DNA of 64,000 nt, taken from positions 221,805-285,804 of the forward strand of contig NZ_BMFW01000005.1 of NCBI RefSeq assembly GCF_014639275.1. The letters run 5' to 3'. Origin of the DNA: Arthrobacter liuii. GTDB taxonomy: Bacteria > Actinomycetota > Actinomycetes > Actinomycetales > Micrococcaceae. Position 1 is the first letter of the stretch, and the number at the start of each line of letters is the position of its first letter. Below, piece by piece: positions 37,071-49,232 of the stretch. The notes beneath the pieces are model-generated. The model saw only the letters and a program-made list of their open reading frames with translations. It had not been told where the DNA came from and ran no database searches. The translations under genes were made by a program, and so were the position numbers.

Positions 37071-37086
37071 GAAACATAACCGTAAC
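37071..37086. promoter_or_regulatory. GlnR-like box upstream of amtB
   Basis: GAAAC-N6-GTAAC matches the half-site pattern and 11-bp phasing of actinobacterial GlnR boxes (GTnAC-N6-GAAAC). A lone GTAAC recurs at 37124-37128. It lies about 160-175 bp before the amtB start. Nitrogen control of amtB-glnK by GlnR is known in actinobacteria; binding here is inferred. Confidence 0.4.
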
Positions 37087-37246
37087 AAGGCGGATATGCA
37101 CCATTTACTTCCTAGAGGTTGTTGTAACAGGCCCGCAATCTAAATCCTCCGCGGGCGAAACACGCCGCCCACAAACTCTTTACAGGACGCAAAAGGCGTT
37201 GGCAGGCGGAGTACTCCGCAAGATTCGATGAGAGAGGACGTGCACC

Positions 37247-38599
37247 ATGGAACTTACCGCAGGTCACGTTTGGGTCATGGTGGCGGCAGCCCTCGTGCTG
37301 TTCATGACACCCGGTCTGGCATTTTTCTACGGCGGCATGACCCGCGCCAAGGCAGCACTGAACATGATGATGATGAGCTTCATTTCCATCGGCATGGTGG
37401 GCGTTGTCTGGGTGCTGTGGGGCGCCTCCATGAGCTCCGGTGAAGGATTCCTGGAGATCGTGGGCAACCCGTTCGCCACGTTCGGCCTGGAGGGCATCAA
37501 CACCCCCGACGGTTTGATCAAGGTGGGCTACGCGGCCACCTTCGCCATCATCACCGTGGCACTGATCAGCGGCGCCATCGCCGACCGCGCCAAGTTCGGC
37601 GCCTGGTCCGTCTTTGTTCCCGTGTGGGTCACGCTGGTGTACTGCCCGCTGGCCTACATGGTGTGGGGCGGCGGTCTATTCGGCCCCGAAGGCGCCATCG
37701 GCAAGGCACTCGGCCCCGCCATCGACTTCGCCGGCGGCACCGTGGTCCACATCAACGCAGGTGTGGCCGCACTGATCCTCGTCCTGATCATCGGCAACCG
37801 CAAGGGCTTCGGCAAGGACCCCAACCACCGCCCGCACAATATCCCGTTCGTCATGCTCGGGGCCGCGATCCTCTGGTTCGGCTGGTTCGGCTTCAACGGC
37901 GGTGCAGCCACCACTGCAGAACAGGGCGGCCTGATCTGGATCAACACCCTCGCAGCCCCGGCGGCTGCCATGCTCGGCTGGCTCGTCACTGAGCGCGTCC
38001 GCGACGGACACCCCACCTCGCTCGGCGCCGCATCCGGCGTAGTGGCAGGCCTCGTTGCCATCACCCCGGCCTGCGCCAACGTCAGCCCCGTCGGCGCCCT
38101 GGGCCTGGGCGTCGTGGCCGGTGTGGCCTCCGCCCTCGCAGTCGGCCTGAAGTTCCGCTGGGGCTTCGATGACTCGCTGGACGTCGTCGGCGTCCACCTC
38201 GTCTCCGGCATCATCGGCACCGTGGCCCTGGGCTTCATCGCACTGCCCACCGACGGTGTGGGCGGCGGCCTCTTCTACGGTGGCGGCTTCACCCAGCTCT
38301 GGGCACAGCTCGCAGCGGCCGGCACCGCCATCGCCTACTCCGCGGTCCTTACGTCCATCATTGCGCTGGCCATCCACAAGACCATGGGCTTCCGCGTCTC
38401 GCAGGAACAGGAAACGGTGGGTGTGGACCTCAGCCTGCACGCCGAGACTGCCTACGAGTTCGGCCTCAGCGGCCACGGGGGCAGCTTCCAGCCGCTGCAT
38501 GACATGATCACCGGCAAGGGCCAGGGCGAATCGGGCCAGGCGGCATCCGGGGCGCAGAAAGCACAGGCAACAACAGGTAAGGAAAGCGTGGGGGCATGA
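37247..38599 (+). CDS. amtB: Ammonium transporter
   Basis: Amt-family ammonium channel of 450 aa with 11 expected membrane segments. Conserved blocks: FFYGGMTRAKAALNMMM near residue 26, DFAGGTVVHINAGVAAL near 163 (first pore His) and DDSLDVVGVHLVSGI near 308 (second pore His region). AGAGGA precedes the ATG. The stop overlaps glnK by 4 bases (ATGA). The partner PII protein gates the channel when nitrogen is sufficient. Confidence 0.96.
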   Translation: MELTAGHVWVMVAAALVLFMTPGLAFFYGGMTRAKAALNMMMMSFISIGMVGVVWVLWGASMSSGEGFLEIVGNPFATFGLEGINTPDGLIKVGYAATFAIITVALISGAIADRAKFGAWSVFVPVWVTLVYCPLAYMVWGGGLFGPEGAIGKALGPAIDFAGGTVVHINAGVAALILVLIIGNRKGFGKDPNHRPHNIPFVMLGAAILWFGWFGFNGGAATTAEQGGLIWINTLAAPAAAMLGWLVTERVRDGHPTSLGAASGVVAGLVAITPACANVSPVGALGLGVVAGVASALAVGLKFRWGFDDSLDVVGVHLVSGIIGTVALGFIALPTDGVGGGLFYGGGFTQLWAQLAAAGTAIAYSAVLTSIIALAIHKTMGFRVSQEQETVGVDLSLHAETAYEFGLSGHGGSFQPLHDMITGKGQGESGQAASGAQKAQATTGKESVGA

Positions 38600-38934
38600 A
38601 ACTGATCACTGCAATCGTCAGGCCGGAGAAACTCGAAGCCGTCCGGGAAGGCCTGGAAGCCTACGGCGTCCAGGGCCTGACCGTCAGCGCAGCCAGCGGA
38701 TACGGCCGGCAGCGCGGCTACACCGAGGTCTACCGCGGAGCGGAATACAACGTGGACCTCCTGCCCAAGATCCGGGTGGAAGTCCTGGCCACGGACGAGC
38801 AGGCTGACGACATCCTGGACGTGATCATCGCCAGTTCCAATACCGGCAGGGCCGGGGACGGCAAGGTCTGGACCATGGACGTCCATGAAGCAGTGCGCGT
38901 CCGGACCGGGGAGCGCGGCGTGGCCGCCATCTAA
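38596..38934 (+). CDS. glnK: Nitrogen regulatory protein P-II
   Basis: 112-aa PII signalling protein. The T-loop reads GYGRQRGYTEVYRGAEYNVD, with Tyr51 in the position that is uridylylated in proteobacteria and adenylylated in actinobacteria. The C-terminal signature TGERGVAAI is intact. Coupled by ATGA overlap to amtB, its direct target. No glnD lies in the window; in many actinobacteria glnD follows glnK, so its absence here is notable. Confidence 0.96.
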   Translation: MKLITAIVRPEKLEAVREGLEAYGVQGLTVSAASGYGRQRGYTEVYRGAEYNVDLLPKIRVEVLATDEQADDILDVIIASSNTGRAGDGKVWTMDVHEAVRVRTGERGVAAI

Positions 38935-38958
38935 GGCATCCGGACGGGCCCGAACCAC

Positions 38959-39007
38959 AAAAGCAGGGCGGGCGGGAATCGAAAGGTTCCCGCCCGCCCT
39001 GCTTTTT
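38959..39007. terminator. Bidirectional intrinsic terminator
   Basis: An about 19-bp stem (GCAGGGCGGGCGGGAA with its complement) and 8-base loop is flanked by A-rich sequence on the left and TTTTT on the right. It ends amtB-glnK rightward and can also serve the convergent G6PDH gene. Confidence 0.92.
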
Positions 39008-39045
39008 CCTCTGGAAAATGCTCCGCGCCATCCCAAAGGCGCCCG

Positions 39046-40479
39046 CTAGTCCCCGCTGTCTGCGCCGGATGTCTCCTGGGTGGGTGCTCGGTTGGTGGGC
39101 CAGGACGCGGGGCCTGCCGAGCCGGCGTCGTAATCTTCAAGCGGGACGTCCCCGCGCTCCCACGCCTTGAGCACCGGCTCAACAATCCGCCAGCAGTCCT
39201 CCGCAGTGTCGCCCCGTACGGACAGCAACGGGTCCCCGGCCAACACGCCTTCCAGCACTTCGCCGTAGGGCAGGAGGTCTGAGGCGCTCAGTTCTGCCTC
39301 CAGGGTGACCCGGCCCAGGCTGAAGATGTTACCGGGACCATTGACATCGACGTCGAACGCCAGCGTGTCCGGACCGAAACCGATCCGCAGCTGGTTGGGG
39401 GAGTCCACCCCGGTAAAGCCCTTGGGGAGGTGGGGCACCGGAAGGAACGTGACCACCGCTTCTTTGCGCTTGTCGCCCAAGGCCTTGCCCGAGCGCAGGA
39501 TGAAGGGGACACCCTGCCAGCGCCAGGTGTCGATGTCCACCTGGATCTCGGCCAGGGTCTCGGTTCCCCTGCCCGGATCCACGCCCTCCTCCCTGGCATA
39601 GTCGGGCACGTCCTTGCCGGCCACGGTGCCCGCCGTGTAGCGGGCCCTGTGTGTTGACCCGGTGAACGGGGCACTGACGCTGCTGGCACGAAGGACGGCG
39701 GATGCAGCATCGCGGAGGTCCCGCTCGCCGATGGTGGCGGGAGGTTCGATGGCCATGATCGCCATGACCTCCAGGAGGTGGCTCTGGATCATGTCACGCA
39801 GCGCGCCGGCGCCGTCGTAGTAGCGGGCGCGGCCTTCCAAGGCCAAGTCCTCGTCGAAGAAGATCTCCACCTTCTCCACATGCTGCCGGTTCCATACCGG
39901 CTCCAGGAAGTTGTTGGCGAACCGCAGGCCCAGGATGTTCAGGACGGTGGCCTTGCCCAGGAAATGGTCCACCCGGTGGATGTGGTCTTCCGGGACCAGC
40001 CGCCCCAGGGTCAGGTTGAGGGAGCGCGCCGACTCCTCGCTGGATCCGAACGGCTTCTCCATCACCAGCCGGGTGCCTTCCGGGACCTCGGCCGGCTGGA
40101 GCGTCTCGCATGCAAGCTGGCTGATCCGGGGCGGCAGTGCAAAATAGACGGCCACCGGGCCTTCCAGTCCCGCGAGCAGGGCTGCGAGGGCGCCCTTGGC
40201 CGTGACGTCCACCTGGTGGTACGCCGTCTCCTTTTGCAGCAGTTCGAGGGCGTCTTTCCCCGGTTCATCTGCTGCACCGGCAGCGGCGGCGAACGATGAC
40301 CGGACGCGCTCCCGCCATTGTTCCGGTGTCCAGGGATCGGAGCCGGCACCCACCAGGTTGAGGCCTTCCGCGCGGCCTGCCGCAACAAGCCGGGCGAGGC
40401 CCGGCAGGAGGAGCCGGCCGGTGAGGTCGCCCGAGGCATCGAGGATGAGCAGGGTTTTCACAGTTGTTTGGCTCGTCAT
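39046..40479 (-). CDS. Glucose-6-phosphate dehydrogenase paralogue
   Basis: 477 aa, G6PDH family. The catalytic signature is RVDHFLGK (residues 169-176, usually RIDHYLGK) with EKPFG at 141-145. The N-terminal dinucleotide loop reads LDASGDLTGR instead of the usual FGA[ST]GDL: the first glycine is Asp14, which could alter coenzyme choice. No opcA, pgl or tal genes are adjacent, so this is not the main pentose-phosphate operon copy. It is convergent with glnK and divergent from ffh. Oxidation of a sugar phosphate to a lactone is likely. Confidence 0.85.
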   Translation of the reverse strand: MTSQTTVKTLLILDASGDLTGRLLLPGLARLVAAGRAEGLNLVGAGSDPWTPEQWRERVRSSFAAAAGAADEPGKDALELLQKETAYHQVDVTAKGALAALLAGLEGPVAVYFALPPRISQLACETLQPAEVPEGTRLVMEKPFGSSEESARSLNLTLGRLVPEDHIHRVDHFLGKATVLNILGLRFANNFLEPVWNRQHVEKVEIFFDEDLALEGRARYYDGAGALRDMIQSHLLEVMAIMAIEPPATIGERDLRDAASAVLRASSVSAPFTGSTHRARYTAGTVAGKDVPDYAREEGVDPGRGTETLAEIQVDIDTWRWQGVPFILRSGKALGDKRKEAVVTFLPVPHLPKGFTGVDSPNQLRIGFGPDTLAFDVDVNGPGNIFSLGRVTLEAELSASDLLPYGEVLEGVLAGDPLLSVRGDTAEDCWRIVEPVLKAWERGDVPLEDYDAGSAGPASWPTNRAPTQETSGADSGD

Positions 40480-40496
40480 TTTGCCAGCATGCCATC

Positions 40497-40524
40497 TGAC
40501 GTGCCTGACTTGATACCCTAGATA
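40497..40524 (+). promoter_or_regulatory. Putative ffh promoter
   Basis: TGACGT (40497-40502), 16-bp spacer, TAGATA (40519-40524), about 40 bp before the ffh GTG. It is a moderate sigma70-type match. Confidence 0.35.
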
Positions 40525-40563
40525 GTCGAGTCCCGATCATCTCCTGAAAGAAGTTCACGGCGC

Positions 40564-42144
40564 GTGTTCAATTCACTCTCTGACCGGTTGACAGCAACCT
40601 TCAAGAATCTCCGCGGCAAGGGCCGCCTGACGGAGGCCGATGTCGATGCCACCGTCCGCGAGATCCGCCGTGCCCTTTTGGACGCCGACGTCGCCGTTCC
40701 GGTGGTCCGTGAATTCACGGGCCGGGTCCGCGAACGTGCGCTGGGCGCCGAGGTCTCGGCCGCACTGAACCCCGGCCAGCAGATCGTCAAGATCGTCAAC
40801 GAGGAACTCGTGGAGATCCTCGGCGGCGAAACGCGACGGATCCGGCTGGCAAAGAACGGCCCCACCGTCATCATGCTCGCAGGCCTCCAGGGCGCGGGCA
40901 AGACCACCCTGGCCGGCAAGCTGTCCAAGTGGCTCAAGGCCCAGGGCCACAGCCCCATCCTGGTGGCCTGTGACCTGCAGCGCCCCAACGCAGTCACCCA
41001 GCTCCAGGTGGTGGGCCAGCGCGCCAACGTGCCCGTCTTTGCCCCGCATCCGGGAGCCACCTCCACCGAGCTGGACCAGCCCGCCGGTGACCCGGTCGCC
41101 GTCGCACGTGCCGGCGTCGAGGAAGCGCGCCAGAAGCTGCACGATGTGGTCATCGTTGACACCGCCGGCCGCCTGGGCGTGGACGCCGGCATGATGGAGC
41201 AGGCCCGCCAGATCCGCCGCGCCATCGTTCCGAACGAAGTCCTGTTCGTCATCGACTCGATGATCGGCCAGGACGCGGTCAACACTGCCATGGCATTCGA
41301 TGAAGGCGTCAACTTCACCGGCATCGTGTTGTCCAAGCTCGACGGCGACGCCCGCGGTGGTGCCGCGCTTTCGGTCGCGTCGGTCACCGGCAAGCCCGTC
41401 ATGTTCGCCTCCACCGGCGAAGGCCTGGACGACTTCGAGCTCTTCCACCCGGACCGGATGGCCTCGCGCATCCTTGACCTGGGCGACGTCCTCACGCTCA
41501 TCGAACAGGCCGAGAAGGCCTGGGACAAGGACGAAGCTGCCCGGATGGCGAAGAAGTTCGCCGACCAGGAAGACTTCACCCTCGAAGACTTCCTGGCCCA
41601 GATGCAGCAGATCCGCAACATGGGCTCCATGAAGAAGATGCTCATGATGATGCCGGGCGCGCAGAACATCCGGCAGCAGCTGGAACAGTTCGACGAACGC
41701 GAGATCGACCGCGTTGAGGCGATCGTCCGGTCCATGACCCCGCACGAGCGCCTCGCGCCGAAGATCATCAACGGCTCACGGCGTGCCCGCATCGCACGCG
41801 GTTCCGGCGTCCACGTCTCCGAGGTCAACGGCCTGCTGGAGCGTTTCGCCCAGGCCCAGAAGATGATGAAGAAGATGGCCCAGGGCGGCATGCCTGGCAT
41901 GCCGGGGATGCCCGGCATGCCCGGTGCCGGCGGCGCCCGGAAGAACGCCAAGAACGCGCCCAAGAAGAAGGCAAAGTCCGGCAACCCGGCCAAGGCGGCA
42001 CAGGAGCGCAAGGAGGCGGAAGCCCGCCGTGCCAACGCTGCGAAGGCACTGCCCACCGGCGCTGCCTTCGGCCAGCAGGGCGGCGACTTCGATCCGTCCC
42101 AGCTGAACCTTCCCAAGGGCTTCGACAAGTTCCTGGGCAAGTAG
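40564..42144 (+). CDS. ffh: Signal recognition particle protein Ffh
   Basis: SRP54 GTPase of 526 aa that binds 4.5S RNA and signal sequences. G1 is GLQGAGKTT at about 107-115, followed by DTAGRLGVD and SKLDGDARGG. The M domain carries MKKMLMMMPG and GSGVHVSEVNGLL. It ends with a GMPGMPGMPGMPG stretch and a long Lys/Ala-rich tail, which makes it longer than E. coli Ffh (453 aa). Start is GTG. Works with FtsY encoded upstream. Confidence 0.96.
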   Translation: MFNSLSDRLTATFKNLRGKGRLTEADVDATVREIRRALLDADVAVPVVREFTGRVRERALGAEVSAALNPGQQIVKIVNEELVEILGGETRRIRLAKNGPTVIMLAGLQGAGKTTLAGKLSKWLKAQGHSPILVACDLQRPNAVTQLQVVGQRANVPVFAPHPGATSTELDQPAGDPVAVARAGVEEARQKLHDVVIVDTAGRLGVDAGMMEQARQIRRAIVPNEVLFVIDSMIGQDAVNTAMAFDEGVNFTGIVLSKLDGDARGGAALSVASVTGKPVMFASTGEGLDDFELFHPDRMASRILDLGDVLTLIEQAEKAWDKDEAARMAKKFADQEDFTLEDFLAQMQQIRNMGSMKKMLMMMPGAQNIRQQLEQFDEREIDRVEAIVRSMTPHERLAPKIINGSRRARIARGSGVHVSEVNGLLERFAQAQKMMKKMAQGGMPGMPGMPGMPGAGGARKNAKNAPKKKAKSGNPAKAAQERKEAEARRANAAKALPTGAAFGQQGGDFDPSQLNLPKGFDKFLGK

Positions 42145-42156
42145 CAAACCCAACTG

Positions 42157-42206
42157 AGTAGCGCCAAGTGTCGGATTGACGGTTCAAAACGACACTTGGC
42201 GCTACT
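42157..42206. repeat. 17-bp perfect inverted repeat after ffh
   Basis: AGTAGCGCCAAGTGTCG (42157-42173) and its exact complement (42190-42206) flank a 16-base loop. There is no T-run. The arms are unusually long and perfect for a terminator, suggesting a dispersed REP or MITE-like element or a protein-binding site. It lies in the 99-bp gap between ffh and the hydrolase gene. Confidence 0.8.
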
Positions 42207-42243
42207 TACTTGGGATGTCGGTGCCGTGGAATAGGGTTGGGAC

Positions 42244-46063
<3,820 letters not shown>

Positions 46064-46092
46064 CGGAATGGCTGCCGGGGACTTGGAATAAA

Positions 46093-46117
46093 TTGAAGCT
46101 TCAAGTAATTTTAATAT
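46093..46117 (+). promoter_or_regulatory. Palindromic operator and AT-rich promoter of the VOC gene
   Basis: TTGAAGCTTCAA (46093-46104) is a perfect 12-bp palindrome, followed by a TAATAT -10-like hexamer (46112-46117) in an unusually AT-rich patch. TTGAA/TTCAA half-sites resemble MarR-family operators that control ring-cleavage VOC enzymes. No MarR gene is adjacent. Confidence 0.55.
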
Positions 46118-46162
46118 GTGACAGGCCGCCAACGGGACGGCCGCCAATGCAAGGAGCCTTCA

Positions 46163-47038
46163 ATGACCGCATCAGCCAGCAGCCAGGATCTTCTTCCTGC
46201 CGACCTCGCCATGGGCACCGTGATGCTCAAAGTGGGTGACATGAAGGTCATGACCGACTACTACCAGCGCGCCCTGGGCCTTGAGATGGTGGCTGAGCAG
46301 GACGGCGGGCTCTATCTGGGCCGGCTCGGCAGGCCGCTGGTCCACCTTGCGCCGGCCCCCGGGCTGCACCTTCCCGGCAGGGGAGAGGCGGGCCTGTTCC
46401 ACACGGCATTGCTGTTCGAGGACCAGGCATCCCTTGCTGCCACCGTCGCCACGGCCGCCCAGTACGAGCCCCGGGCCTTCACCGGCAGCGCCGACCACCT
46501 GGTAAGCGAAGCCTTCTACTTCACCGATCCCGAAGGCAACGGCATCGAACTGTACTGGGACCGCCCCCGCAGCAACTGGTCCTGGAACGGGACCGACGTG
46601 GTCATGGACAGCCTGGCACTGCCGCCGCAGCGCTACTTGGAGCAGTACCTCACCGAGGAGTCCCTCGAAGGCCAGCGGCAAACAGCCGCCGGCGTGGGCC
46701 ACGTCCACCTCCAGGTGGGCGATGTCCAGACCGCCCGGGACTTCTACGTGGGAACCCTTGGCTTCGAAAAGACGGCGGGCTGGCACGGGCAGGCCTTGTT
46801 CGTGTCCGCGGGCCGGTACCACCACCACATGGCGATGAACGTCTGGAACAGCCGCGGCGCCGGTCCGCGCAAGGACACCCTGGGGCTGGGCGAGGTGCTC
46901 ATCGAAGTTCCTTCCGGGGACGACGTCGGCGCGCTGGCTGACCGCCTGAAGGTGGCCGGAGTGCCCGCTCACCACACCGGCGCGGAGCTTCGCTTCGAGG
47001 ACCCGTGGCGCAACCGGATCCGGGTAGCCGCCCGCTGA
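46163..47038 (+). CDS. Two-domain VOC (glyoxalase/extradiol dioxygenase-like) protein
   Basis: 291 aa made of two vicinal-oxygen-chelate modules, about 18-140 and 185-288, as in CatE/catechol 2,3-dioxygenase-like proteins. Module starts are GTVMLKVGDMKVMTDYYQRA and VGHVHLQVGDVQTARDFY. Potential metal ligands are His187 or His189 region in GHVHLQ, the YHHHMAMNVW histidines, and Glu in DPEGNGIELYW. AAGGAG precedes the ATG by 6 bases. It is single, with a palindromic operator upstream, so induction by a small aromatic or electrophile is plausible. Confidence 0.87.
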   Translation: MTASASSQDLLPADLAMGTVMLKVGDMKVMTDYYQRALGLEMVAEQDGGLYLGRLGRPLVHLAPAPGLHLPGRGEAGLFHTALLFEDQASLAATVATAAQYEPRAFTGSADHLVSEAFYFTDPEGNGIELYWDRPRSNWSWNGTDVVMDSLALPPQRYLEQYLTEESLEGQRQTAAGVGHVHLQVGDVQTARDFYVGTLGFEKTAGWHGQALFVSAGRYHHHMAMNVWNSRGAGPRKDTLGLGEVLIEVPSGDDVGALADRLKVAGVPAHHTGAELRFEDPWRNRIRVAAR

Positions 47039-47179
47039 TCACCCCCGCTTCCACGGCATGCCGCGCGAAGCGGGTCGCGCGTGCGCCGGCTGGTCCGCAA
47101 CTACTAGGCTGATTCCGTACGGCCGGGCGGCAGGCAGCACCCGGCGCGCAGTTCCGCCAACGGAAGAAGGGCACCAGCC

Positions 47180-47635
47180 ATGGGCTTCACCGAGATCTTT
47201 GCCGCCACCCATGACGCCGCGCTGAAGCGCGCCGGCATCCTTGACCAAGCAAACAGCTCCTCCGCGGAGGGCGCTCCGGTGGGCCAGGCGGTGCGGATCC
47301 AGGGAATCAGCGACTTCGAGGTGGAGCAGCTCGGCGATCTTGCCGGAACTGCCGTCCATGCCGGAGGGGCCGATTATGAGCTGACCATGGTGGACGTGGC
47401 CAGCGACTCCCTCCTTGCCGTTCCACCGGCCATGGTCCGCGCCCTGGCAGACCTGCTCACCTACGAAACCGAAGGCGAGGGCAACGTCCTCGATGACGTC
47501 GCCGAGCAGTGGGCCAGCCAGGAGGACATGCCCTTTGGCGCCGCCCAGGCGCGGACCTATGTGAAGCAGTTGGCGGAAATTGCCGCCGGAATCAACGATT
47601 CGGAACGAACCGGACTTTACGTCTGGTCCGCATGA
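47180..47635 (+). CDS. Hypothetical protein
   Basis: 151 aa, acidic, no signal peptide or membrane segment, and no motif I recognise. Codon use is like the neighbours and GGAAGAAGGG precedes the ATG, so it is probably a real gene. It begins MGFTEIFAATHDAAL. It lies between the VOC gene and the rpsP operon, with about 140 bp upstream for its own promoter. No function is proposed. Confidence 0.7.
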   Translation: MGFTEIFAATHDAALKRAGILDQANSSSAEGAPVGQAVRIQGISDFEVEQLGDLAGTAVHAGGADYELTMVDVASDSLLAVPPAMVRALADLLTYETEGEGNVLDDVAEQWASQEDMPFGAAQARTYVKQLAEIAAGINDSERTGLYVWSA

Positions 47636-47738
47636 GACGTCCCCGCCCGTTCGTGGCAAGCCGGCACGGCCTGTCAGCAGCCTGCCGTGGCCTTCAGGCC
47701 GCCGGCGGCGCCACAACGCCACACGCGGGAGCGCCAAG

Positions 47739-47768
47739 TCGAAATAACAGCGCTCATCTGGCACAATA
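47739..47768 (+). promoter_or_regulatory. Putative rpsP operon promoter
   Basis: TCGAAA (47739-47744), 17-bp spacer, CACAAT (47762-47767). It leaves a leader of about 125 bases before rpsP. In that leader GGGTG and CACCC, followed by CTTTTT near 47865-47880, could form a weak attenuator hairpin. Confidence 0.4.
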
Positions 47769-47900
47769 AACAGGTACTCGATCTGCGTGGCCCCTCTCTC
47801 CGCGTCCGGATCCTGTCCTTCGAACCCGCAAGTATGGCCCGCCCCACGGGTGCAGAACGCCGGGTTCACCCCTTTTTCTGAAACAGGAGTGACCACAAAA

Positions 47901-48323
47901 GTGGCCGTAAAGATTCGCCTTAAGCGCTTCGGCAAGATGCGCGCCCCGTACTACCGCATCGTCGTTGCGGACTCACGCACCAAGCGTGACGGCCGTGCCA
48001 TCGAGGAGATCGGCAAGTACCACCCCACCGAAGAGCCCTCGTTCATCGAGGTCAACTCCGAGCGTGCACAGTACTGGCTCTCCGTCGGCGCCCAGCCGTC
48101 CGAGCAGGTTGCCGCGATCCTGAAGATCACCGGTGACTGGCAGAAGTTCAAGGGCCTGCCGGGCCAGGAAGGCACCCTCAAGACCAAGGTCGCGAAGGAA
48201 GCTTTCGTTGCTCCGGAGAAGGGCTCGGTCATCATCCCGGAAGCCATCACCAAGAAGGCCTCCAAGTCTGACGCTGCCGAGGCCCCGGCCGACGCCGAAG
48301 CTGAGACCACCGAGGCTGAGTAG
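47901..48323 (+). CDS. rpsP: 30S ribosomal protein S16
   Basis: 140 aa. The S16 core (about 1-85) begins [20 protein letters not shown]. The C-terminal extension, ending in an Ala/Glu-rich tail, is usual in actinobacteria. Start is GTG at 47901; an in-frame GTG at 47889 overlaps the AGGAG and is less likely. First gene of the rpsP-khpA-rimM-trmD order; khpA starts 2 bases after its stop. Confidence 0.96.
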   Translation: MAVKIRLKRFGKMRAPYYRIVVADSRTKRDGRAIEEIGKYHPTEEPSFIEVNSERAQYWLSVGAQPSEQVAAILKITGDWQKFKGLPGQEGTLKTKVAKEAFVAPEKGSVIIPEAITKKASKSDAAEAPADAEAETTEAE

Positions 48324-48324
48324 A

Positions 48325-48567
48325 TTGCTGGCAGAAGCGCTGGAGCACCTGGTCCGCGGAATCGTTGATTCCCCGGATGACGTCAAGGTCAGTTCCAAGA
48401 ACAACCGCCGCGGGGATACCCTCGAGGTGCGCGTGCACCAGGACGACCTCGGACGGGTGATCGGCCGCCAGGGCCGCACCGCACGCGCACTGCGCACCGT
48501 GGTGGCAGCGCTGGCCGGCGGCGATCCGGTGAGGGTCGACGTCGTCGACACCGACCGTCGCCGCTGA
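48325..48567 (+). CDS. khpA: KH-domain RNA-binding protein KhpA
   Basis: 80-aa single KH domain (YlqC/KhpA) that binds RNA, often together with KhpB/EloR. The GxxG loop is VIGRQGRTA, with GRQG at about 47-50. It starts with TTG one base after the rpsP stop, which implies translational coupling. A strong hairpin follows and separates it from rimM. Confidence 0.93.
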   Translation: MLAEALEHLVRGIVDSPDDVKVSSKNNRRGDTLEVRVHQDDLGRVIGRQGRTARALRTVVAALAGGDPVRVDVVDTDRRR

Positions 48568-48590
48568 GCGTTCGGCAATATTCAGTTTTG

Positions 48591-48633
48591 CTCCGGCCCC
48601 TCCACCATCAGGTGGAGGGGCCGGAGTTCTTTC
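48591..48633 (+). terminator. Strong hairpin between khpA and rimM
   Basis: CTCCGGCCCCTCCACC and its exact complement (16-bp arms) flank an ATCA loop and are followed by TTCTTTC. It resembles an intrinsic terminator and would reduce transcription from rpsP-khpA into rimM-trmD. Confidence 0.8.
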
Positions 48634-48683
48634 ACAGCACAGTGCTTTGAGCACAAACACCACAACCCGGAACAGAGGAAAAG

Positions 48684-49232
48684 ATGCAGCTGCAGGTGGC
48701 ACGGATTGGCAAGCCGCACGGCATTCGCGGGGAAGTCACCGTCCAGGTGCTGACCGACGCCCCCGAGGACAGGTTCGTTCCCGGCACGGAGTTCGTGGTT
48801 GAGCCTGCCGCGTCCGGTCCCCTGACCGTGAGCAGTGCGCGCTGGAACAAGGACATCCTGCTGCTCGGTTTCGAGGAGGTAGCGGACCGGAACCAGGCCG
48901 AAACCCTCCGCGGAGCCAAGCTTTTCATCGAAACCGAAGAGCTGGATGAGGACGACGACGACGAGGGCTGGTACGAGCACGAACTGGTCGGCCTGGAAGC
49001 CCGGGTCGGGTCCAAGGTGGTGGGCAAGGTGACGGCACTGAATACCATGCCGGTGCAGGACCTGCTGGTGGTCACCACCCCGAAGGGCGATGAGATCCTT
49101 ATCCCGTTCGTGGAGCAGATCGTGCCCGAAGTAAACCCTGGCGAAGGCTTCATCCTCCTCACTCCGCCGGATGGCCTCTTCGAAATCAACGCGGACGAAG
49201 CCGCCGCCCTGGAAGCGGAAGGCAAGGAATAG
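48684..49232 (+). CDS. rimM: Ribosome maturation factor RimM
   Basis: 182 aa, 16S rRNA processing factor acting on the 30S head. The N-terminal domain has VARIGKPHGIRGEV and the C-terminal PRC-barrel region has GKVTALNTMPVQDLLVV. The acidic insert DEDDDDEGWYEHEL marks the linker. The ATG is preceded by AGAGGAAAAG. trmD starts directly after its stop with no gap. Confidence 0.95.
   Translation: MQLQVARIGKPHGIRGEVTVQVLTDAPEDRFVPGTEFVVEPAASGPLTVSSARWNKDILLLGFEEVADRNQAETLRGAKLFIETEELDEDDDDEGWYEHELVGLEARVGSKVVGKVTALNTMPVQDLLVVTTPKGDEILIPFVEQIVPEVNPGEGFILLTPPDGLFEINADEAAALEAEGKE

Noticed and set aside
36410..37231. 273-codon rightward frame opposite the MFS exporter
   Set aside because: Antisense of a clear membrane transporter; the frame is hydrophilic low-complexity sequence.
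41889..41932. Short DNA repeat in ffh
   Set aside because: It encodes the GMPGMPG stretch common in Ffh M domains; it is a coding repeat, not a separate element.
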